Positions 38,922 to 48,549 of a stretch of 64,000 nt of DNA are shown here, one piece after another. The notes beneath the pieces are model-generated. The model worked only from the letters and a program-made list of their open reading frames with translations, ran no database searches and had not been told where the DNA came from. The stretch spans positions 62,001 to 126,000 of the forward strand of contig AP023240.1 of NCBI GenBank assembly GCA_016592635.1, given 5' to 3'. Made by a program: the position numbers and the translations under genes. This DNA is from Methyloprofundus sp. (GTDB lineage Bacteria; Pseudomonadota; Gammaproteobacteria; Methylococcales; Methylomonadaceae). Position 1 is the first letter of the stretch; every line of letters begins with the position of its first letter.

Positions 38922-39865
38922 TAGAAATGTTTTTTTAGATCCATACCTGTATACAGTGACGCGACTTGTTCGCCATAGCCATTAAAAATTTCTGTTTTAC
39001 GTTTCGGAGTAAAGATGCTGGCACCTAAAATACGTTCTCTGCTTTGGCTCCAGCGAGGGTGCGGTATGCTGGGGTTTACATTTGCATAAAAACCGTATTC
39101 GCTAGCGGCCATTTTATTCCATGCAGTAGCCGGCATAGTCTCGGTAAAGCGAATTTTAACAATCGCTTTGATGCTTTTAAATCCGTATTTCCAAGGTATG
39201 ACCAGGCGTAGTGGTGCGCCATTTTGCTTGGGTAGGTCATCGTCATACATGCCCGTTGCCATAAAGGCTAACGGGTGCATGGCTTCATCAATTCGTAAGC
39301 CTTCAACATAGGGCCAAGCGAGAGTCCTGCTTTTTTGGCCAACCATCACTTCAGGGTCATATAGCGTGGTGAATTCAACGTATTTTGCTTTGGATGTCGG
39401 TTTGAATTGTTGCAGCATTGCTCCTAGAGGGAAGCCAATCCAAGGTACGACCATCGACCAAGCTTCTACACAACGAAAGCGATAAATGCGTTCTTCTAAT
39501 GGGTTGTTTTTTAAAATGTCTTCTAAATTAAAAGTACCCGTTTTTTCTGCTTCACCCTCAACAGTTACGTTCCAAGGGCTAGTTGATAATTTGCTGGCTA
39601 AGACGGTAGAGTCAGTTTTATTGGTAGTAAATTCGTAATAATTGGTGTAATTAGCGACATCTTGAGAATCAGTGGTGGCTAGTGCCGCTGAATATGAGCC
39701 AACAGGAATTGCTGCATATTTTTTAATTTGTGCTTCGACTAGCTTAGGCATGAGCGAGGTAATGCTGATGCCAGTCGCTGCTTTGATAATATTGCGGCGA
39801 TTTTGAAAAATAGTTTGAGGTGTTATGTCGTGACTTAAAATGTGTGGGTTGTCCTTAATTAGCAT
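38921..39865 (-). CDS. msrP: Protein-methionine-sulfoxide reductase catalytic subunit MsrP
   Basis: Periplasmic molybdopterin enzyme that repairs oxidised methionine in envelope proteins. A Tat signal with twin arginines (NRRNIIKAATG, R23-R24) precedes the sulfite-oxidase fold. The molybdenum-ligand cysteine is C132 in YRFRCVEAWSMVVPW. At 314 residues the length is normal, and the N terminus LIKDNPHIL with ITPQTIF resembles other MsrP proteins. It is first in a two-gene operon with msrQ. Confidence 0.95.
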   Translation of the reverse strand: MLIKDNPHILSHDITPQTIFQNRRNIIKAATGISITSLMPKLVEAQIKKYAAIPVGSYSAALATTDSQDVANYTNYYEFTTNKTDSTVLASKLSTSPWNVTVEGEAEKTGTFNLEDILKNNPLEERIYRFRCVEAWSMVVPWIGFPLGAMLQQFKPTSKAKYVEFTTLYDPEVMVGQKSRTLAWPYVEGLRIDEAMHPLAFMATGMYDDDLPKQNGAPLRLVIPWKYGFKSIKAIVKIRFTETMPATAWNKMAASEYGFYANVNPSIPHPRWSQSRERILGASIFTPKRKTEIFNGYGEQVASLYTGMDLKKHF

Positions 39866-39901
39866 GGGTATATTTCCTTGTGCCTTAAAATGGTATTTGT
39901 A

Positions 39902-40327
39902 CTATTCCCAAAAAGCGATTAAACCGCTTGGTTTATTCCATGATCTGCCACCAGCACTAGTGAGCTGTACATAGCCATTACCATATTGTGCTGTACCTGA
40001 TATCGGTGTGGCGCGAATGGTATAAGCACTTGCAGTGACAGCGGTGACAGCTATGTTATACATGGCAGTCCCATCAATTGTTATCGTGGATGCGTATACG
40101 TTTGGCGCTACATCATCAACATTGGTCGCGCGATAGTCAGAGCCGTGTTGAACATACCATTGCTCCATGGCACTGGCAAAGGATAGTATTTCGCCTTGGG
40201 CAATGACTCTGCGGCCTTTTTCCATATGTTCCACATAGGAGGGGTAAGCAATTGCGGACAAAAGGCCAACAATAGCAACCACGATCATAAGTTCTATTAA
40301 GGTAAATCCATCACTCATTTTTTTCAT
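39902..40327 (-). CDS. pilE: Type IV pilin, PilE family
   Basis: Type IV pilin-like protein of 141 residues at the end of the minor-pilin operon. The short leader MKKMSDG is cut before [21 protein letters not shown], and Glu5 is present. The body has [19 protein letters not shown] and a beta-rich C terminus like the PilE/minor pilin group ([16 protein letters not shown]). It has no obvious C-terminal disulfide loop. The ATG at 40327 has agag a few bases before it; an upstream in-frame start at 40393 would give an overlong leader and overlap fimT. By position it is a minor pilin rather than the major subunit. Confidence 0.88.
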   Translation of the reverse strand: MKKMSDGFTLIELMIVVAIVGLLSAIAYPSYVEHMEKGRRVIAQGEILSFASAMEQWYVQHGSDYRATNVDDVAPNVYASTITIDGTAMYNIAVTAVTASAYTIRATPISGTAQYGNGYVQLTSAGGRSWNKPSGLIAFWE

Positions 40328-40340
40328 TTTGATTCTCTTG

Positions 40341-40871
40341 TTATGGGCAATTGGTAGTATAAGATGTGGTGCGTATGCGCCCAGAACCTGCAATAGTTAC
40401 CTCACGTGAACTACTTACACTGCTGGGGGGGCAAAACTTGAAGTGGCCATTGGTATTTGCTCTACCGTTTGGGTTATATGAAATATAGGTGGCATAGCCA
40501 CCTGTAGGAGTGATGGTGACACTACCTTCAGTTAAGGCTGGGTAGGTTTTTAATATGACATCAGCTCCATTAATAGCGCCATTGCCATCTCCATCAACAA
40601 ATATGTTCCAGCCATCTTCCCATCCACTAATTTTTCGAATGGTAACGACTTGCCGGCGCTTTACCGAGGTGCTACGTGCCAAGTTTAAGGAGGCCACCAT
40701 ATCATTTGCTTGTGCGGTCAATTTTTGTTCATTAATGGCACTCATAAGAGACGGCATGCCAATGCTGGTGCCAATGCCAATAATAGAGACAACAATCAAG
40801 AGTTCAATTAAGGTAAAGCCATGAAAATGATAAGAAGGTGTTTGGGGTGCTCGTCTCTTTAGGGTGTTCAT
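40341..40871 (-). CDS. Minor pilin, GspH/FimT family
   Basis: Minor type IV pilin of 176 residues. The leader ends at G18 before [20 protein letters not shown], with Glu5 present. The C-terminal GspH/FimT domain includes [16 protein letters not shown] and [18 protein letters not shown], an EF-hand-like loop of the kind often seen in FimT/FimU proteins. Two cysteines near the C terminus may pair. The ATG at 40871 has gggag six bases upstream; the ATG at 40895 lies inside pilX. It is between pilX and pilE. Confidence 0.85.
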   Translation of the reverse strand: MNTLKRRAPQTPSYHFHGFTLIELLIVVSIIGIGTSIGMPSLMSAINEQKLTAQANDMVASLNLARSTSVKRRQVVTIRKISGWEDGWNIFVDGDGNGAINGADVILKTYPALTEGSVTITPTGGYATYISYNPNGRANTNGHFKFCPPSSVSSSREVTIAGSGRIRTTSYTTNCP

Positions 40872-40873
40872 AA

Positions 40874-41551
40874 TTAACTCCCTACGGAAAGACACTTAAC
40901 CGCAAATTTGGATTCAACAATTCTTTCGGCGTTACTTTCATTTTGTTGGGTGAAGGTGACTCTAACGGTATAGAGTTCAGTACCACAACCTATCTCATTA
41001 TAGCCTGGAGTTGCATCATCATTAGCGATGGTTATAGTGTCTGGGAAGGGGGCAAAGCCATTGGTTGGAATGCCTGGGCATGTTTCATTTAAAGTGCAAC
41101 TGGCTGATTGGCCGTACCTAGCATCATCGGCATCAATATCTCCATCTCCATCTTGATCTATGTCAGAAAGAGTAGTATCAGGGTTATTTTGACACCACCA
41201 TTCCGTTACTTCAGCAGTCGCACCTGCAATACCCAGATTAAGGCTTGTTCCAGGGGAGATAAGGTCGTAAAGTCCAGGGTTTGCGCTTTGGGTTTTACAT
41301 TCAGTTATATAAAGAAGATTGCTTGGATCGCCAGACCTATTGTCACTCCAGCGTAGTTGATTAATTTGATTTTCAGCAAGTTTTAAAATATTTTCAGCAC
41401 TGGCAAAGGATTGGCTTTGTTCTTGAGTATTACCAATCATTGCAAATTGCAGTGAATTTTGTTGCATAGCGGTGGTGCTGATTAAGGTCAGTAGTGTTAA
41501 AAACACTAAGACCATCACCAATGCAATACCTTGTTGTTGTTTGTTGTTCAT
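40874..41551 (-). CDS. pilX: Minor pilin PilX
   Basis: Minor type IV pilin of 225 residues. The leader MNNKQQQG is followed by IALVMVLVFLTLLTLISTTAM; it lacks Glu5, as PilX and GspK often do. The next segment, NTQEQSQSFASAENILKLAENQI, fits the PilX N-terminal family. A strongly acidic loop at 132-143 (DQDGDGDIDADD) matches the EF-hand calcium-binding pattern. Several cysteines flank it. The ATG at 41551 has gagg eight bases upstream and is preferred over 41572. Confidence 0.85.
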   Translation of the reverse strand: MNNKQQQGIALVMVLVFLTLLTLISTTAMQQNSLQFAMIGNTQEQSQSFASAENILKLAENQINQLRWSDNRSGDPSNLLYITECKTQSANPGLYDLISPGTSLNLGIAGATAEVTEWWCQNNPDTTLSDIDQDGDGDIDADDARYGQSASCTLNETCPGIPTNGFAPFPDTITIANDDATPGYNEIGCGTELYTVRVTFTQQNESNAERIVESKFAVKCLSVGS

Positions 41552-41574
41552 TTGGCAATCCTCGATAGTCATGC

Positions 41575-42486
41575 TTAGTTACGGAAAGCGGCTGTGGTAG
41601 AAAAAACTCGGTACAGGCGATTTTCACCGGCATTGGTAGGTGCTATGGAGAATTGACCATTGATGGTGTAGTTACCTGGTGCATTGACTGAAATATTGCT
41701 TTCTTCACTGCGTAAGGCCAAGCTGATGCGAGCAGATTTAACATTTGCCCAATTATTTACTTGGTTACTAGCCTTGTAGGCCATATTATTAGTACCATCT
41801 GTTTCTCCATATAAAATACGTAGCCTTTCTACATTTGAAATTAATGGCACAGCAGTGGCCTGTAGTTGATTGCTAGCAGCATTATCTAAATTTTCTTTAA
41901 AAGCGCGACAGTATAGTACATTGGAGTTAACTGTTGCACTTGCTCCCATGTAAAAAATAATGGATATAATATATTGGTCAGTGTTACTGCCGCCGTTTAA
42001 ACTGAAGCCATTAGTGCAGGGCGAGTATTCGCTATTAAAATCTATAGTGCCCGTAGCATCTGGAGCAAGTTGATACCTGATAATGACATTATCAGAAGCA
42101 GGTCCAGCGGGATTGATTGCTCCCCGAATGGTTTCGGTGGTTCCCATGGTGAACAGATTGCCAGGAGTTGTTACTCCATTATTTCTAATGGTGTAACCCC
42201 CCGCATTATAATCAACAGCAATGCCGGGGTGAAAAATAAAATCTGGTGTCCCATTAGGTAATAACCTATTTGTTAAAAAGCCAGTCCGCCTAAATTCACT
42301 ATTCATTTTGTCCAGAGCAAAACGGGCATCTTCCATCATATTGCTTAAGGTTCTTTGGGTGCGAAAGTTTTGCGCGGTGCGGCTAAATACTTGAGTGATA
42401 CCACCAATAAATATGCTGGACAGTACTACGGCTATCATCAGCTCGATTAAAGTAAAACCTGTGTTGTGTTTGCTTAATTTAATCAT
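41575..42486 (-). CDS. pilW: Minor pilin PilW
   Basis: Minor type IV pilin of 303 residues. The leader ends at G10 before [19 protein letters not shown], with Glu5 present. The adjoining segment QVFSRTAQNFRTQRTLSNMMEDARFALD matches PilW. The C-terminal part is a long beta-rich domain with LRILYGETDGTNN and RISLALRSEE, seen in PilW proteins. It overlaps pilV by four bases. Confidence 0.88.
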   Translation of the reverse strand: MIKLSKHNTGFTLIELMIAVVLSSIFIGGITQVFSRTAQNFRTQRTLSNMMEDARFALDKMNSEFRRTGFLTNRLLPNGTPDFIFHPGIAVDYNAGGYTIRNNGVTTPGNLFTMGTTETIRGAINPAGPASDNVIIRYQLAPDATGTIDFNSEYSPCTNGFSLNGGSNTDQYIISIIFYMGASATVNSNVLYCRAFKENLDNAASNQLQATAVPLISNVERLRILYGETDGTNNMAYKASNQVNNWANVKSARISLALRSEESNISVNAPGNYTINGQFSIAPTNAGENRLYRVFSTTAAFRN

Positions 42487-43046
42487 GGTCTTACGTCGTA
42501 GGTAAAAGAAGGGGCAATATTATTAACCGTGGTATTGGTCATATTCCATGACACCACGGTACGAATAACGGATGCACCATCACTCCCGATAGTTTTACTC
42601 AGTACTAAGCTACCATTTGGGAGCATGTCGATAATATCTTGGCGCACTCTATACCAGTCATATTGCGCTAATTGGGTGGGTGAGCAAAAAGCTGGGTCGG
42701 CGCCTGCACCAACGCCTGACTGATCATCGGTGCTACAGAAAGGATAGGCACCAAAGCCAAGGACGACGGCTCGATTAGCGAGTAGCGTTGCTGCACCAGT
42801 GCCTGGTTGGTTAATCAGGGTGTCCCAAAAATCAGGGTTGGCTCTGATTCTATCGCCCATATCATAAGCAAAAAATACTGCTTGTGATCGCATATAAGCA
42901 TCATTATTGTCTTTAAGGGCGGTGCCTTGCATGCCAGCTAAGCCAAGCATGCCAATAGCAAAAACCACCATTGCAATGAGTACTTCTAGTAGTGTGAAGC
43001 CATATGTTGTTTTATGCGTCGTTATTTTATGAGTCAATAAGGTCAT
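42483..43046 (-). CDS. pilV: Minor pilin PilV
   Basis: Minor type IV pilin of 187 residues, first gene of the operon pilV-pilW-pilX-fimT-pilE. The leader ends at G16 before FTLLEVLIAMVVFAIGMLGLAG, then the conserved PilV segment MQGTALKDNNDAYMRSQA. The ATG at 43046 has ggag six bases upstream; an in-frame TTG at 43058 is less likely. In Pseudomonas-type clusters pilV, pilW and pilX are accompanied by pilY1, which is absent here. Confidence 0.9.
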   Translation of the reverse strand: MTLLTHKITTHKTTYGFTLLEVLIAMVVFAIGMLGLAGMQGTALKDNNDAYMRSQAVFFAYDMGDRIRANPDFWDTLINQPGTGAATLLANRAVVLGFGAYPFCSTDDQSGVGAGADPAFCSPTQLAQYDWYRVRQDIIDMLPNGSLVLSKTIGSDGASVIRTVVSWNMTNTTVNNIAPSFTYDVRP

Positions 43047-43304
43047 ATTTGTCTCCAAGTTTGGATTGATTTAACCATCACTTGGTTAGGAAAGGTGTTA
43101 GCTACTCCTCAGAATTTGAAGAATAACATGCAAGGAGTTAAGGCGTAAAAAACATGAGATATAAGGTTTATATGCTGCTTTAAATAGGCTAATTATTTTT
43201 TATGACAATAAATTTCTAAGTGTTGACTATTGGCTTAGGCAGGTCGTGTTATTCGATCTGTCTAAGCAAATATGTCTTTTTGAAATTAATTGGAAATGGT
43301 TGGC

Positions 43305-44129
43305 TTAATTAGGGTTCTCTATTCCACTAGCAGATTTCACTTTGTTGATTTCCTGAATATTAAAGCGACCATCATAACCAAAGCTAGGAGTGGTGGGAGG
43401 TAGTGGGACTTCTATGCCTGGTGGTTCACTAATTATTGCTGTGGTGACAGTGTGATTGTCAGTTTCAAAGTTTCTACCATGAAATCTTACTTTTGCAATT
43501 TTTCTATTTTCGTCTGTTGCAAATAGGTTTAAGTAGGCATATGGTTCGCCATTGTTCTCATCTAAATACTTTGTTGTAGGGCTACCCATATGGCCGCCTT
43601 CGCTTGCGATACGATTATCATAGCCTTCGGATTGATATATTAAGCCTGTTTCAACATAAATTTCGGTGCCATCAGCTAAGGTAACCGTTAGTTTATTGGC
43701 GTAATCCCCTGCACTCCACCAAAAACCAAAATAACCGACTGGTTCGTTAAATGTTAGGGTAATACCTGGGTTGTCTTCTGCGCTTTGCCCTTCAGTGTTG
43801 AAAATAAATAAATATTTACCTTCGCCGTAGGCTGCACCCCATACTATATCTGTCCTTATTTTTCCAGTACCGCTGTCGCCTTCATAAGTGCCTACTCCAT
43901 CCCATATAAAAGATGTTTTATATGGGGAGGTATTGCGAAAGACTTTATTCCAGAGGGGGACGGATTCAAAATCTTGGGTTGTCAGGGTGTAAAGGTTGGT
44001 ATCAACTTGAGATTCTTGAATGAGTGGTGCTTCAATGGTAAAAATAAGTGCTTCTTGTGCCTGTGCCGACAGGCTAAGCCCCGTTGTCAGCGCGAGGGCT
44101 GAATAAATTACTTGTTTTTTTGTTAACAT
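43305..44129 (-). CDS. Exported protein of unknown function
   Basis: 274 residues from the ATG at 44129, which has agagg eight bases upstream; an in-frame start at 44186 would place extra residues before the signal peptide. The signal peptide is VIYSALALTTGLSLSAQAQ. The mature part is beta-rich with conserved-looking stretches: DFESVPLWN, WGAAYGEGKYLFIF, and TFNEPVGYFGFWWSAGDYANKLTV, which recall exosortase-associated cyanobacterial-type surface proteins (weak resemblance). No PEP-CTERM tail is present; the C terminus is polar. Function unknown. It lies upstream of pilV on the same strand, about 260 bases away. Confidence 0.7.
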   Translation of the reverse strand: MLTKKQVIYSALALTTGLSLSAQAQEALIFTIEAPLIQESQVDTNLYTLTTQDFESVPLWNKVFRNTSPYKTSFIWDGVGTYEGDSGTGKIRTDIVWGAAYGEGKYLFIFNTEGQSAEDNPGITLTFNEPVGYFGFWWSAGDYANKLTVTLADGTEIYVETGLIYQSEGYDNRIASEGGHMGSPTTKYLDENNGEPYAYLNLFATDENRKIAKVRFHGRNFETDNHTVTTAIISEPPGIEVPLPPTTPSFGYDGRFNIQEINKVKSASGIENPN

Positions 44130-44808
44130 GATATTGGCCTCTTGAGAATTATGTTTCCATGTGGTGAATCTAGTGAATGATTTCACTTGTCCCGTTTTTC
44201 TTGGGTAAGTAAATTACAGCATTTACACTAATTTTTTTCTAGTGCATAGTTCACAAAAATTAGTTGTAGACTATTTTTGGTAGTTATTTTCCTCCTTAGA
44301 ATAAATGAGTAGTAAGAGAAGTTTAAGTAAAATTATATGCGTAAATTTCAATGGTTTATTATGTCTGTCTTTAGTCTAGGTCATGAAATAATGAGCCGAG
44401 CCGTTTATTATTTGAGTGGGAACTTAGATTTTTACTTAATAATTTTAAGATGCGGCTGCATTTAGTGGGTAGGGCGAGTAATGAATGCATTGTATAGTGG
44501 TGGTGTTATTAATCCTAAAGCTATGATTTTTCTGTATCTATTCTTTTAAGTGTAGTATGGTTTTTTTAAAAAGATAGTGCTTTTTAGTTTTTATAATTTA
44601 AACGGAGTAACTCTGGTGCAATTTGATAATTGCCATGCTTGTCTCAGAAAAGTGATTGCTAGTCGATTATGATGATATGGTGCTAGCCTGTAGTCGGGCT
44701 CAACATCATAAATATTAATGCTTTGTTGCTTAAAATTAGAAAAAGCTTTAATTAATGAGGATTTTGACTACAATTATGCATGGATAATAAATTAGCTAAG
44801 GTATCTTT
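44130..44808. other. Intergenic region between divergent exported-protein genes
   Basis: About 680 bases with no credible gene. A 22-codon frame near 44481 has no recognisable product. A TTGACT at 44764-44769 could be a -35 box for the lipoprotein gene, but no -10 box stands at the usual distance. No tRNA or structured RNA was recognised. Confidence 0.45.
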
Positions 44809-45855
44809 ATGAAAAAAATAATGTATTTTGTATTCTTGGGTGTGCTAAGTATTTTAGTGGGCTGTAAGTCACCAGGACAGAATGATAGTGGTGGAGAGGT
44901 TGCTTGTACGCCCACGGTTACAGTGGCAACTGATGATAATGGTAATACAACGACAACAACGACTGAATGCGATGGTACTGTTAAGGTCGAAATCACGGAT
45001 GCAGATGGTAATACTATTACAACAACAACTCCACCAGCTGGAGTTGATAATTTAGGGAGTGTAGGGGGGATATGGCGCGGGACTTTTACGCCAAATGATA
45101 AGAGTAAGCAGACTACTTACTATAAAGCATTTATTACGCCTGGTCGGCAAATGGTTATGTTGTCAGATAGTGAGGCTTCGCTTGAGGTGCAGGGAAGCGA
45201 TATGATGCAAAGTACGGCATTTGCGCAAACTTCTGATGCGATTACGATTAATTTAAAAGAATATGTTAAAGAAAATGATGGTACTCCGCCTGTCAATGTT
45301 GTTGTGACTGCGGATTTGATTCCAGGTGATAGCATAAAAGGAACCTATAGTCGTTTAGGTGAGACAGGAGCGGTGCTGTTTATTTATGACCCTGTTTATG
45401 AGCGTGGTGATAGAACGCCGTTCTTTTATACGCAGAGTACTTATTGGAAAATAAGTAAGACTTTGATTGATGCTAGTACTTACCAAGCAGCTTTTAGTAT
45501 TAATGAATCATTTAAAATGGCTGGTGTCGGTGTTGATGGGATGAACCTCACTTTAGATGAGGAAGGGAACATTATTGCCTATGAATTTCCTGCGGTGGAG
45601 CCAGATACTGAAGGCTGTAATTATGACGGTAACTTTGATATAGTTGATACGCATTACTTTATTTATAATATTACCCTTAAGGTAACAGGCACTGAATGTT
45701 CGATAGTGGGTGTTTATAAAGGGTTGGCGACGCTTGAAGAAGAGTACTCTATTGAAGAGCATCCGCATACGCATTACGAGTTTATGACTTTTGGTGCAAG
45801 TGATGGTGAGAGGACAATTAATAACCGGCTAACACTTGAGTTCTTCGGGGTTTAG
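44809..45855 (+). CDS. Lipoprotein of unknown function
   Basis: 348 residues. The signal MKKIMYFVFLGVLSILVGC has a lipobox LVGC (C19). Next comes a threonine-rich low-complexity linker with two similar units, TDDNGNTTTTTT and DADGNTITTTTPP, which probably spaces the domain from the membrane. The remaining beta-rich domain starts GGIWRGTF and has GTYSRLGETGAV and IVGVYKGLA, reminiscent of repeated lipocalin-like or beta-barrel strands. I cannot name the family. It stands alone, followed by a hairpin. Confidence 0.75.
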   Translation: MKKIMYFVFLGVLSILVGCKSPGQNDSGGEVACTPTVTVATDDNGNTTTTTTECDGTVKVEITDADGNTITTTTPPAGVDNLGSVGGIWRGTFTPNDKSKQTTYYKAFITPGRQMVMLSDSEASLEVQGSDMMQSTAFAQTSDAITINLKEYVKENDGTPPVNVVVTADLIPGDSIKGTYSRLGETGAVLFIYDPVYERGDRTPFFYTQSTYWKISKTLIDASTYQAAFSINESFKMAGVGVDGMNLTLDEEGNIIAYEFPAVEPDTEGCNYDGNFDIVDTHYFIYNITLKVTGTECSIVGVYKGLATLEEEYSIEEHPHTHYEFMTFGASDGERTINNRLTLEFFGV

Positions 45856-45862
45856 TTGTATG

Positions 45863-45910
45863 GATGGGTCGGCTGCGGTGCCTGCTTTTAGGTGCGCAGT
45901 GAGACCCGTC
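45863..45910 (+). terminator. Candidate terminator after the lipoprotein gene
   Basis: gatgggtc pairs with gacccgtc (one G-T), with inner pairs ctgc/gcag and gcct/aggt, forming an interrupted long hairpin eight bases after the stop; ttgtta follows. Good stem, moderate T tract. Confidence 0.55.
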
Positions 45911-45993
45911 TTGTTAGTTCCTTTGCTCTGCAAACAGTGATTTAGGAGCATGAGAGTATTAATGTGAGACCAAGTTAAGCATATTTTTGGTAG

Positions 45994-46054
45994 GTGGGTG
46001 AGGTACGAACCTCAACGTTTTGGCGGTAACTGTTGGAGTTCGTGCCTCACCCAC
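45994..46054. repeat. Long intergenic palindrome
   Basis: Arms gtgggtgaggtacgaacctc plus aac (45994-46016) and their near-complement (46032-46054) match at 20 of 23 positions around a 15-base loop. It lies between the lipoprotein gene and the convergent xthA. The strong, GC-rich palindrome without a T tract in AT-rich DNA suggests a REP-like or small mobile element; it may also block transcription from either side. Confidence 0.65.
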
Positions 46055-46096
46055 AACCTGCATCAACCCATAATGTGAGAAATTTTATCTGCCACT

Positions 46097-46870
46097 TTAA
46101 GGTGTGTAGTTGTAATCTATAATTAGCGGCGAATGATCCGAAAAGCGCTGTTCTTTATAGATTGATGCTGATTGTACTTTGTCTTTTAATTGCTCACTAA
46201 TAACCTGATAGTCAATGCGCCAACCAACGTTTTTAGCCCAAGCTTGTCCGCGATTTGACCACCATGTGTATTGGTCAGGCTCTTGGTTGATTATTCTAAA
46301 GGCATCATGCCACGGTTCTTGTTCAAATAACCTGTCTAGCCAAGCGCGCTCGTCGGGTAAAAAACCCGAATTTTTTTGATTGGGCTTCCAGTTCTTTAAA
46401 TCAATTTCTTTATGGGCAATATTCCAGTCGCCACAAATGACATAGTCGCGGCCATTTTTAGAGCGCTCTTGTAAATAAGGCATAAAGCGATCCATGACAC
46501 TATATTTAAAGTCTTGGCGTTCTTTTTTAGATGATCCTGAAGGCAAGTATAAAGAAATGACGCTTAGTTTGCCTACTTGAAACTCTAAATACCTCCCTTC
46601 ATTGTCTATATCAGAAAACCCCATACCTTCAATAATATTATCGGGTTGTTGTTTGCTATAGATGGCGACTCCACTATAGCCTTTTTTTATCGCACTATGA
46701 TAGTGGCAGTGATAGCCTGTAGGTGCAAATGTAGGGGCGGTGAGTTGCTCGGGTTGTGCCTTGGTTTCCTGTATGCAGACGAAATCTGCATTTTGTTGTG
46801 CTAGCCAAGTAAAAAAACCTTTGCGTTCTGCAGCCCGGATTCCATTGGTGTTTATTGTGATAATGCGCAT
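46097..46870 (-). CDS. xthA: Exodeoxyribonuclease III
   Basis: DNA-repair nuclease with AP-endonuclease and 3'-5' exonuclease activity. The endonuclease/exonuclease/phosphatase fold is clear: TINTNGIRAAERKGFF, IQETKAQ with the metal-binding Glu, SLYLPSG, GDWNIAHKEIDLKN with Asp and Asn, WRIDYQ, and the terminal SDHSPLI with the catalytic Asp-His pair. At 257 residues it is normal for the family. It is monocistronic and divergent from rpmE. Confidence 0.93.
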   Translation of the reverse strand: MRIITINTNGIRAAERKGFFTWLAQQNADFVCIQETKAQPEQLTAPTFAPTGYHCHYHSAIKKGYSGVAIYSKQQPDNIIEGMGFSDIDNEGRYLEFQVGKLSVISLYLPSGSSKKERQDFKYSVMDRFMPYLQERSKNGRDYVICGDWNIAHKEIDLKNWKPNQKNSGFLPDERAWLDRLFEQEPWHDAFRIINQEPDQYTWWSNRGQAWAKNVGWRIDYQVISEQLKDKVQSASIYKEQRFSDHSPLIIDYNYTP

Positions 46871-46967
46871 AAAGTTCTGCTAGTTACTTGCGGTTATTTG
46901 ATATACCAAGTATTATACTCTGTTCTAAATTGTATGTTAGTCGATTTTTAGGCGTTTAAAGGTCATT

Positions 46968-47168
46968 ATGAAACCAGAAATTCACCCAGAATATAAACAA
47001 ATAACCGTTACGTGCGGTTGTGGTAATGAGTTTGTTACAGGCTCAGTATTAGGTAAGGATTTACATATCGAGGTATGTTCAGCTTGCCACCCTTTCTTTA
47101 CAGGAAAACAACGAGTTGTCGATACGGCGGGTCGTGTGGATAAATTCCGTAAGCGTTATAGTAAATAG
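46968..47168 (+). CDS. rpmE: 50S ribosomal protein L31
   Basis: Large-subunit ribosomal protein L31 of 66 residues, zinc-binding (type A). It starts [20 protein letters not shown]. The zinc cysteines are C16 and C18 plus C37 and C40 in [30 protein letters not shown] is the conserved end. The aaaggt before the ATG is a good ribosome site. A short gap of about 40 bases separates it from gltA. Confidence 0.97.
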   Translation: MKPEIHPEYKQITVTCGCGNEFVTGSVLGKDLHIEVCSACHPFFTGKQRVVDTAGRVDKFRKRYSK

Positions 47169-47207
47169 TTATTCGACGCTTCTTAATAAAAAGCATAGGA
47201 AACATCA

Positions 47208-48497
47208 ATGACACAAGAAACATTAACCATAAGAGATAACTCTACTGGCAAGGAAGCAGAATTTTCGTTGCTTAAGGGAACTATTGGTACACCTGTTATT
47301 GATGTTAGTTCCTTGCACAAAAAGATGGGTTTGTTTACATATGACCCAGGGTTTGTCTCAACGGCAAGCTGTAAAAGTGCAATTACCTATATTGATGGCG
47401 AAAAAGGTATTTTGTTATATCGGGGATACTCGATTGATCAATTAGCTGAAAAATGCTCTTTTCTTGAAGTTGCCTATTTATTAATGAATGGCGAACTTGC
47501 AAATGAGGCTGAGCAAGCTGAGTTTGAGCATGAAATAGGGCAGCATGCGATGTTGCATGAGGCTATGCGTAGTTTTATTGATGGCTTCCATTATGATGCG
47601 CATCCTATGGCAATGATGGTTGGGATAGTGGGTTCGTTATCAGCCTTCTATCACAGCGAATTAAACATGAATGACCCAGAGCATCGCAGAATTTCGGCGA
47701 TGCGCATGCTGGCAAAAATGCCAGTTATTGCAGCAGCTTGTTATCGTCATTCTATTGGGTTTCCTTTTGTGTATCCACGTGCAGACCTGAGTTATTGTGA
47801 AAACTTTATGAATATGATGTTTTCTTTGCCTTCTCAGAAGTATATAGACAAAGATAATTATATTGATCCTGTTGCAGTGAAGGCTTTGAATTTACTTTTT
47901 ATTCTGCATGCTGACCATGAGCAAAATGCAAGTACTTCTACTGTGCGTTTAGCTAGTAGTACGGGAGCTAATCCTTATGCTTGTATTGCCGCAGGTATTG
48001 GTGCTCTTTGGGGGCCAGCACATGGTGGAGCAAATGAAGCTGTTTTAAGCATGTTGGAAGAGATAGGCACGGTTGATAGAATTCCAGAGTTTATAAATAA
48101 AGCAAAAGATAGAAACGATCCTTTTCGTTTGATGGGCTTTGGACATAGGGTGTATAAAAACTTTGATCCAAGAGCGACGATTATTCGTAAAACTTGTCAT
48201 GATGTTTTAGAGCATATTTCAGGCAATGATCCGTTATTTGATTTGGCCTTGGCACTTGAAGAGTATGCATTAAAAGATGAGTACTTTGTTGAGAAAAAGT
48301 TATATCCTAATGTGGACTTTTATTCAGGAATTATTTATAAAGCGTTAAATATTCCGGTAGATATGTTTACAGTTATGTTTACTATTGCGCGAACATCAGG
48401 CTGGGTTTCGCATTGGCTAGAGCTAATGGCTGAGCCAGGGCAGCGAATAGGGCGACCTAGGCAGATATACACAGGGAAAGGTATGCGAGATTTATAA
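47208..48497 (+). CDS. gltA: Citrate synthase
   Basis: Condenses oxaloacetate and acetyl-CoA to citrate, first step of the TCA cycle. It is of the hexameric proteobacterial type (429 residues): N-terminal [20 protein letters not shown], then [15 protein letters not shown] with a catalytic His, [11 protein letters not shown] with the second His, [13 protein letters not shown] and [12 protein letters not shown] with the catalytic Asp. It ends [14 protein letters not shown], as in the family. agga stands upstream of the ATG. It is followed by a strong terminator. Confidence 0.96.
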   Translation: MTQETLTIRDNSTGKEAEFSLLKGTIGTPVIDVSSLHKKMGLFTYDPGFVSTASCKSAITYIDGEKGILLYRGYSIDQLAEKCSFLEVAYLLMNGELANEAEQAEFEHEIGQHAMLHEAMRSFIDGFHYDAHPMAMMVGIVGSLSAFYHSELNMNDPEHRRISAMRMLAKMPVIAAACYRHSIGFPFVYPRADLSYCENFMNMMFSLPSQKYIDKDNYIDPVAVKALNLLFILHADHEQNASTSTVRLASSTGANPYACIAAGIGALWGPAHGGANEAVLSMLEEIGTVDRIPEFINKAKDRNDPFRLMGFGHRVYKNFDPRATIIRKTCHDVLEHISGNDPLFDLALALEEYALKDEYFVEKKLYPNVDFYSGIIYKALNIPVDMFTVMFTIARTSGWVSHWLELMAEPGQRIGRPRQIYTGKGMRDL

Positions 48498-48521
48498 TGT
48501 TTTATAAGAAGTATTAAAGCT

Positions 48522-48549
48522 AAAAGCAGTCATTTTGACTGCTTTTTTT
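48522..48549 (+). terminator. Rho-independent terminator after gltA
   Basis: Perfect 11-base stem, aaaagcagtca with tgactgctttt, around a three-base loop, running into a T tract. It begins 24 bases after the gltA stop. Confidence 0.92.

Noticed and set aside
44764..44790. Sigma-70 promoter for the lipoprotein gene
   Set aside because: A TTGACT is present, but no -10 hexamer stands 16-18 bases downstream.
45863..45910. tRNA-like fold
   Set aside because: The stem is a single hairpin; no T-loop GTTCRA or anticodon arm is present.
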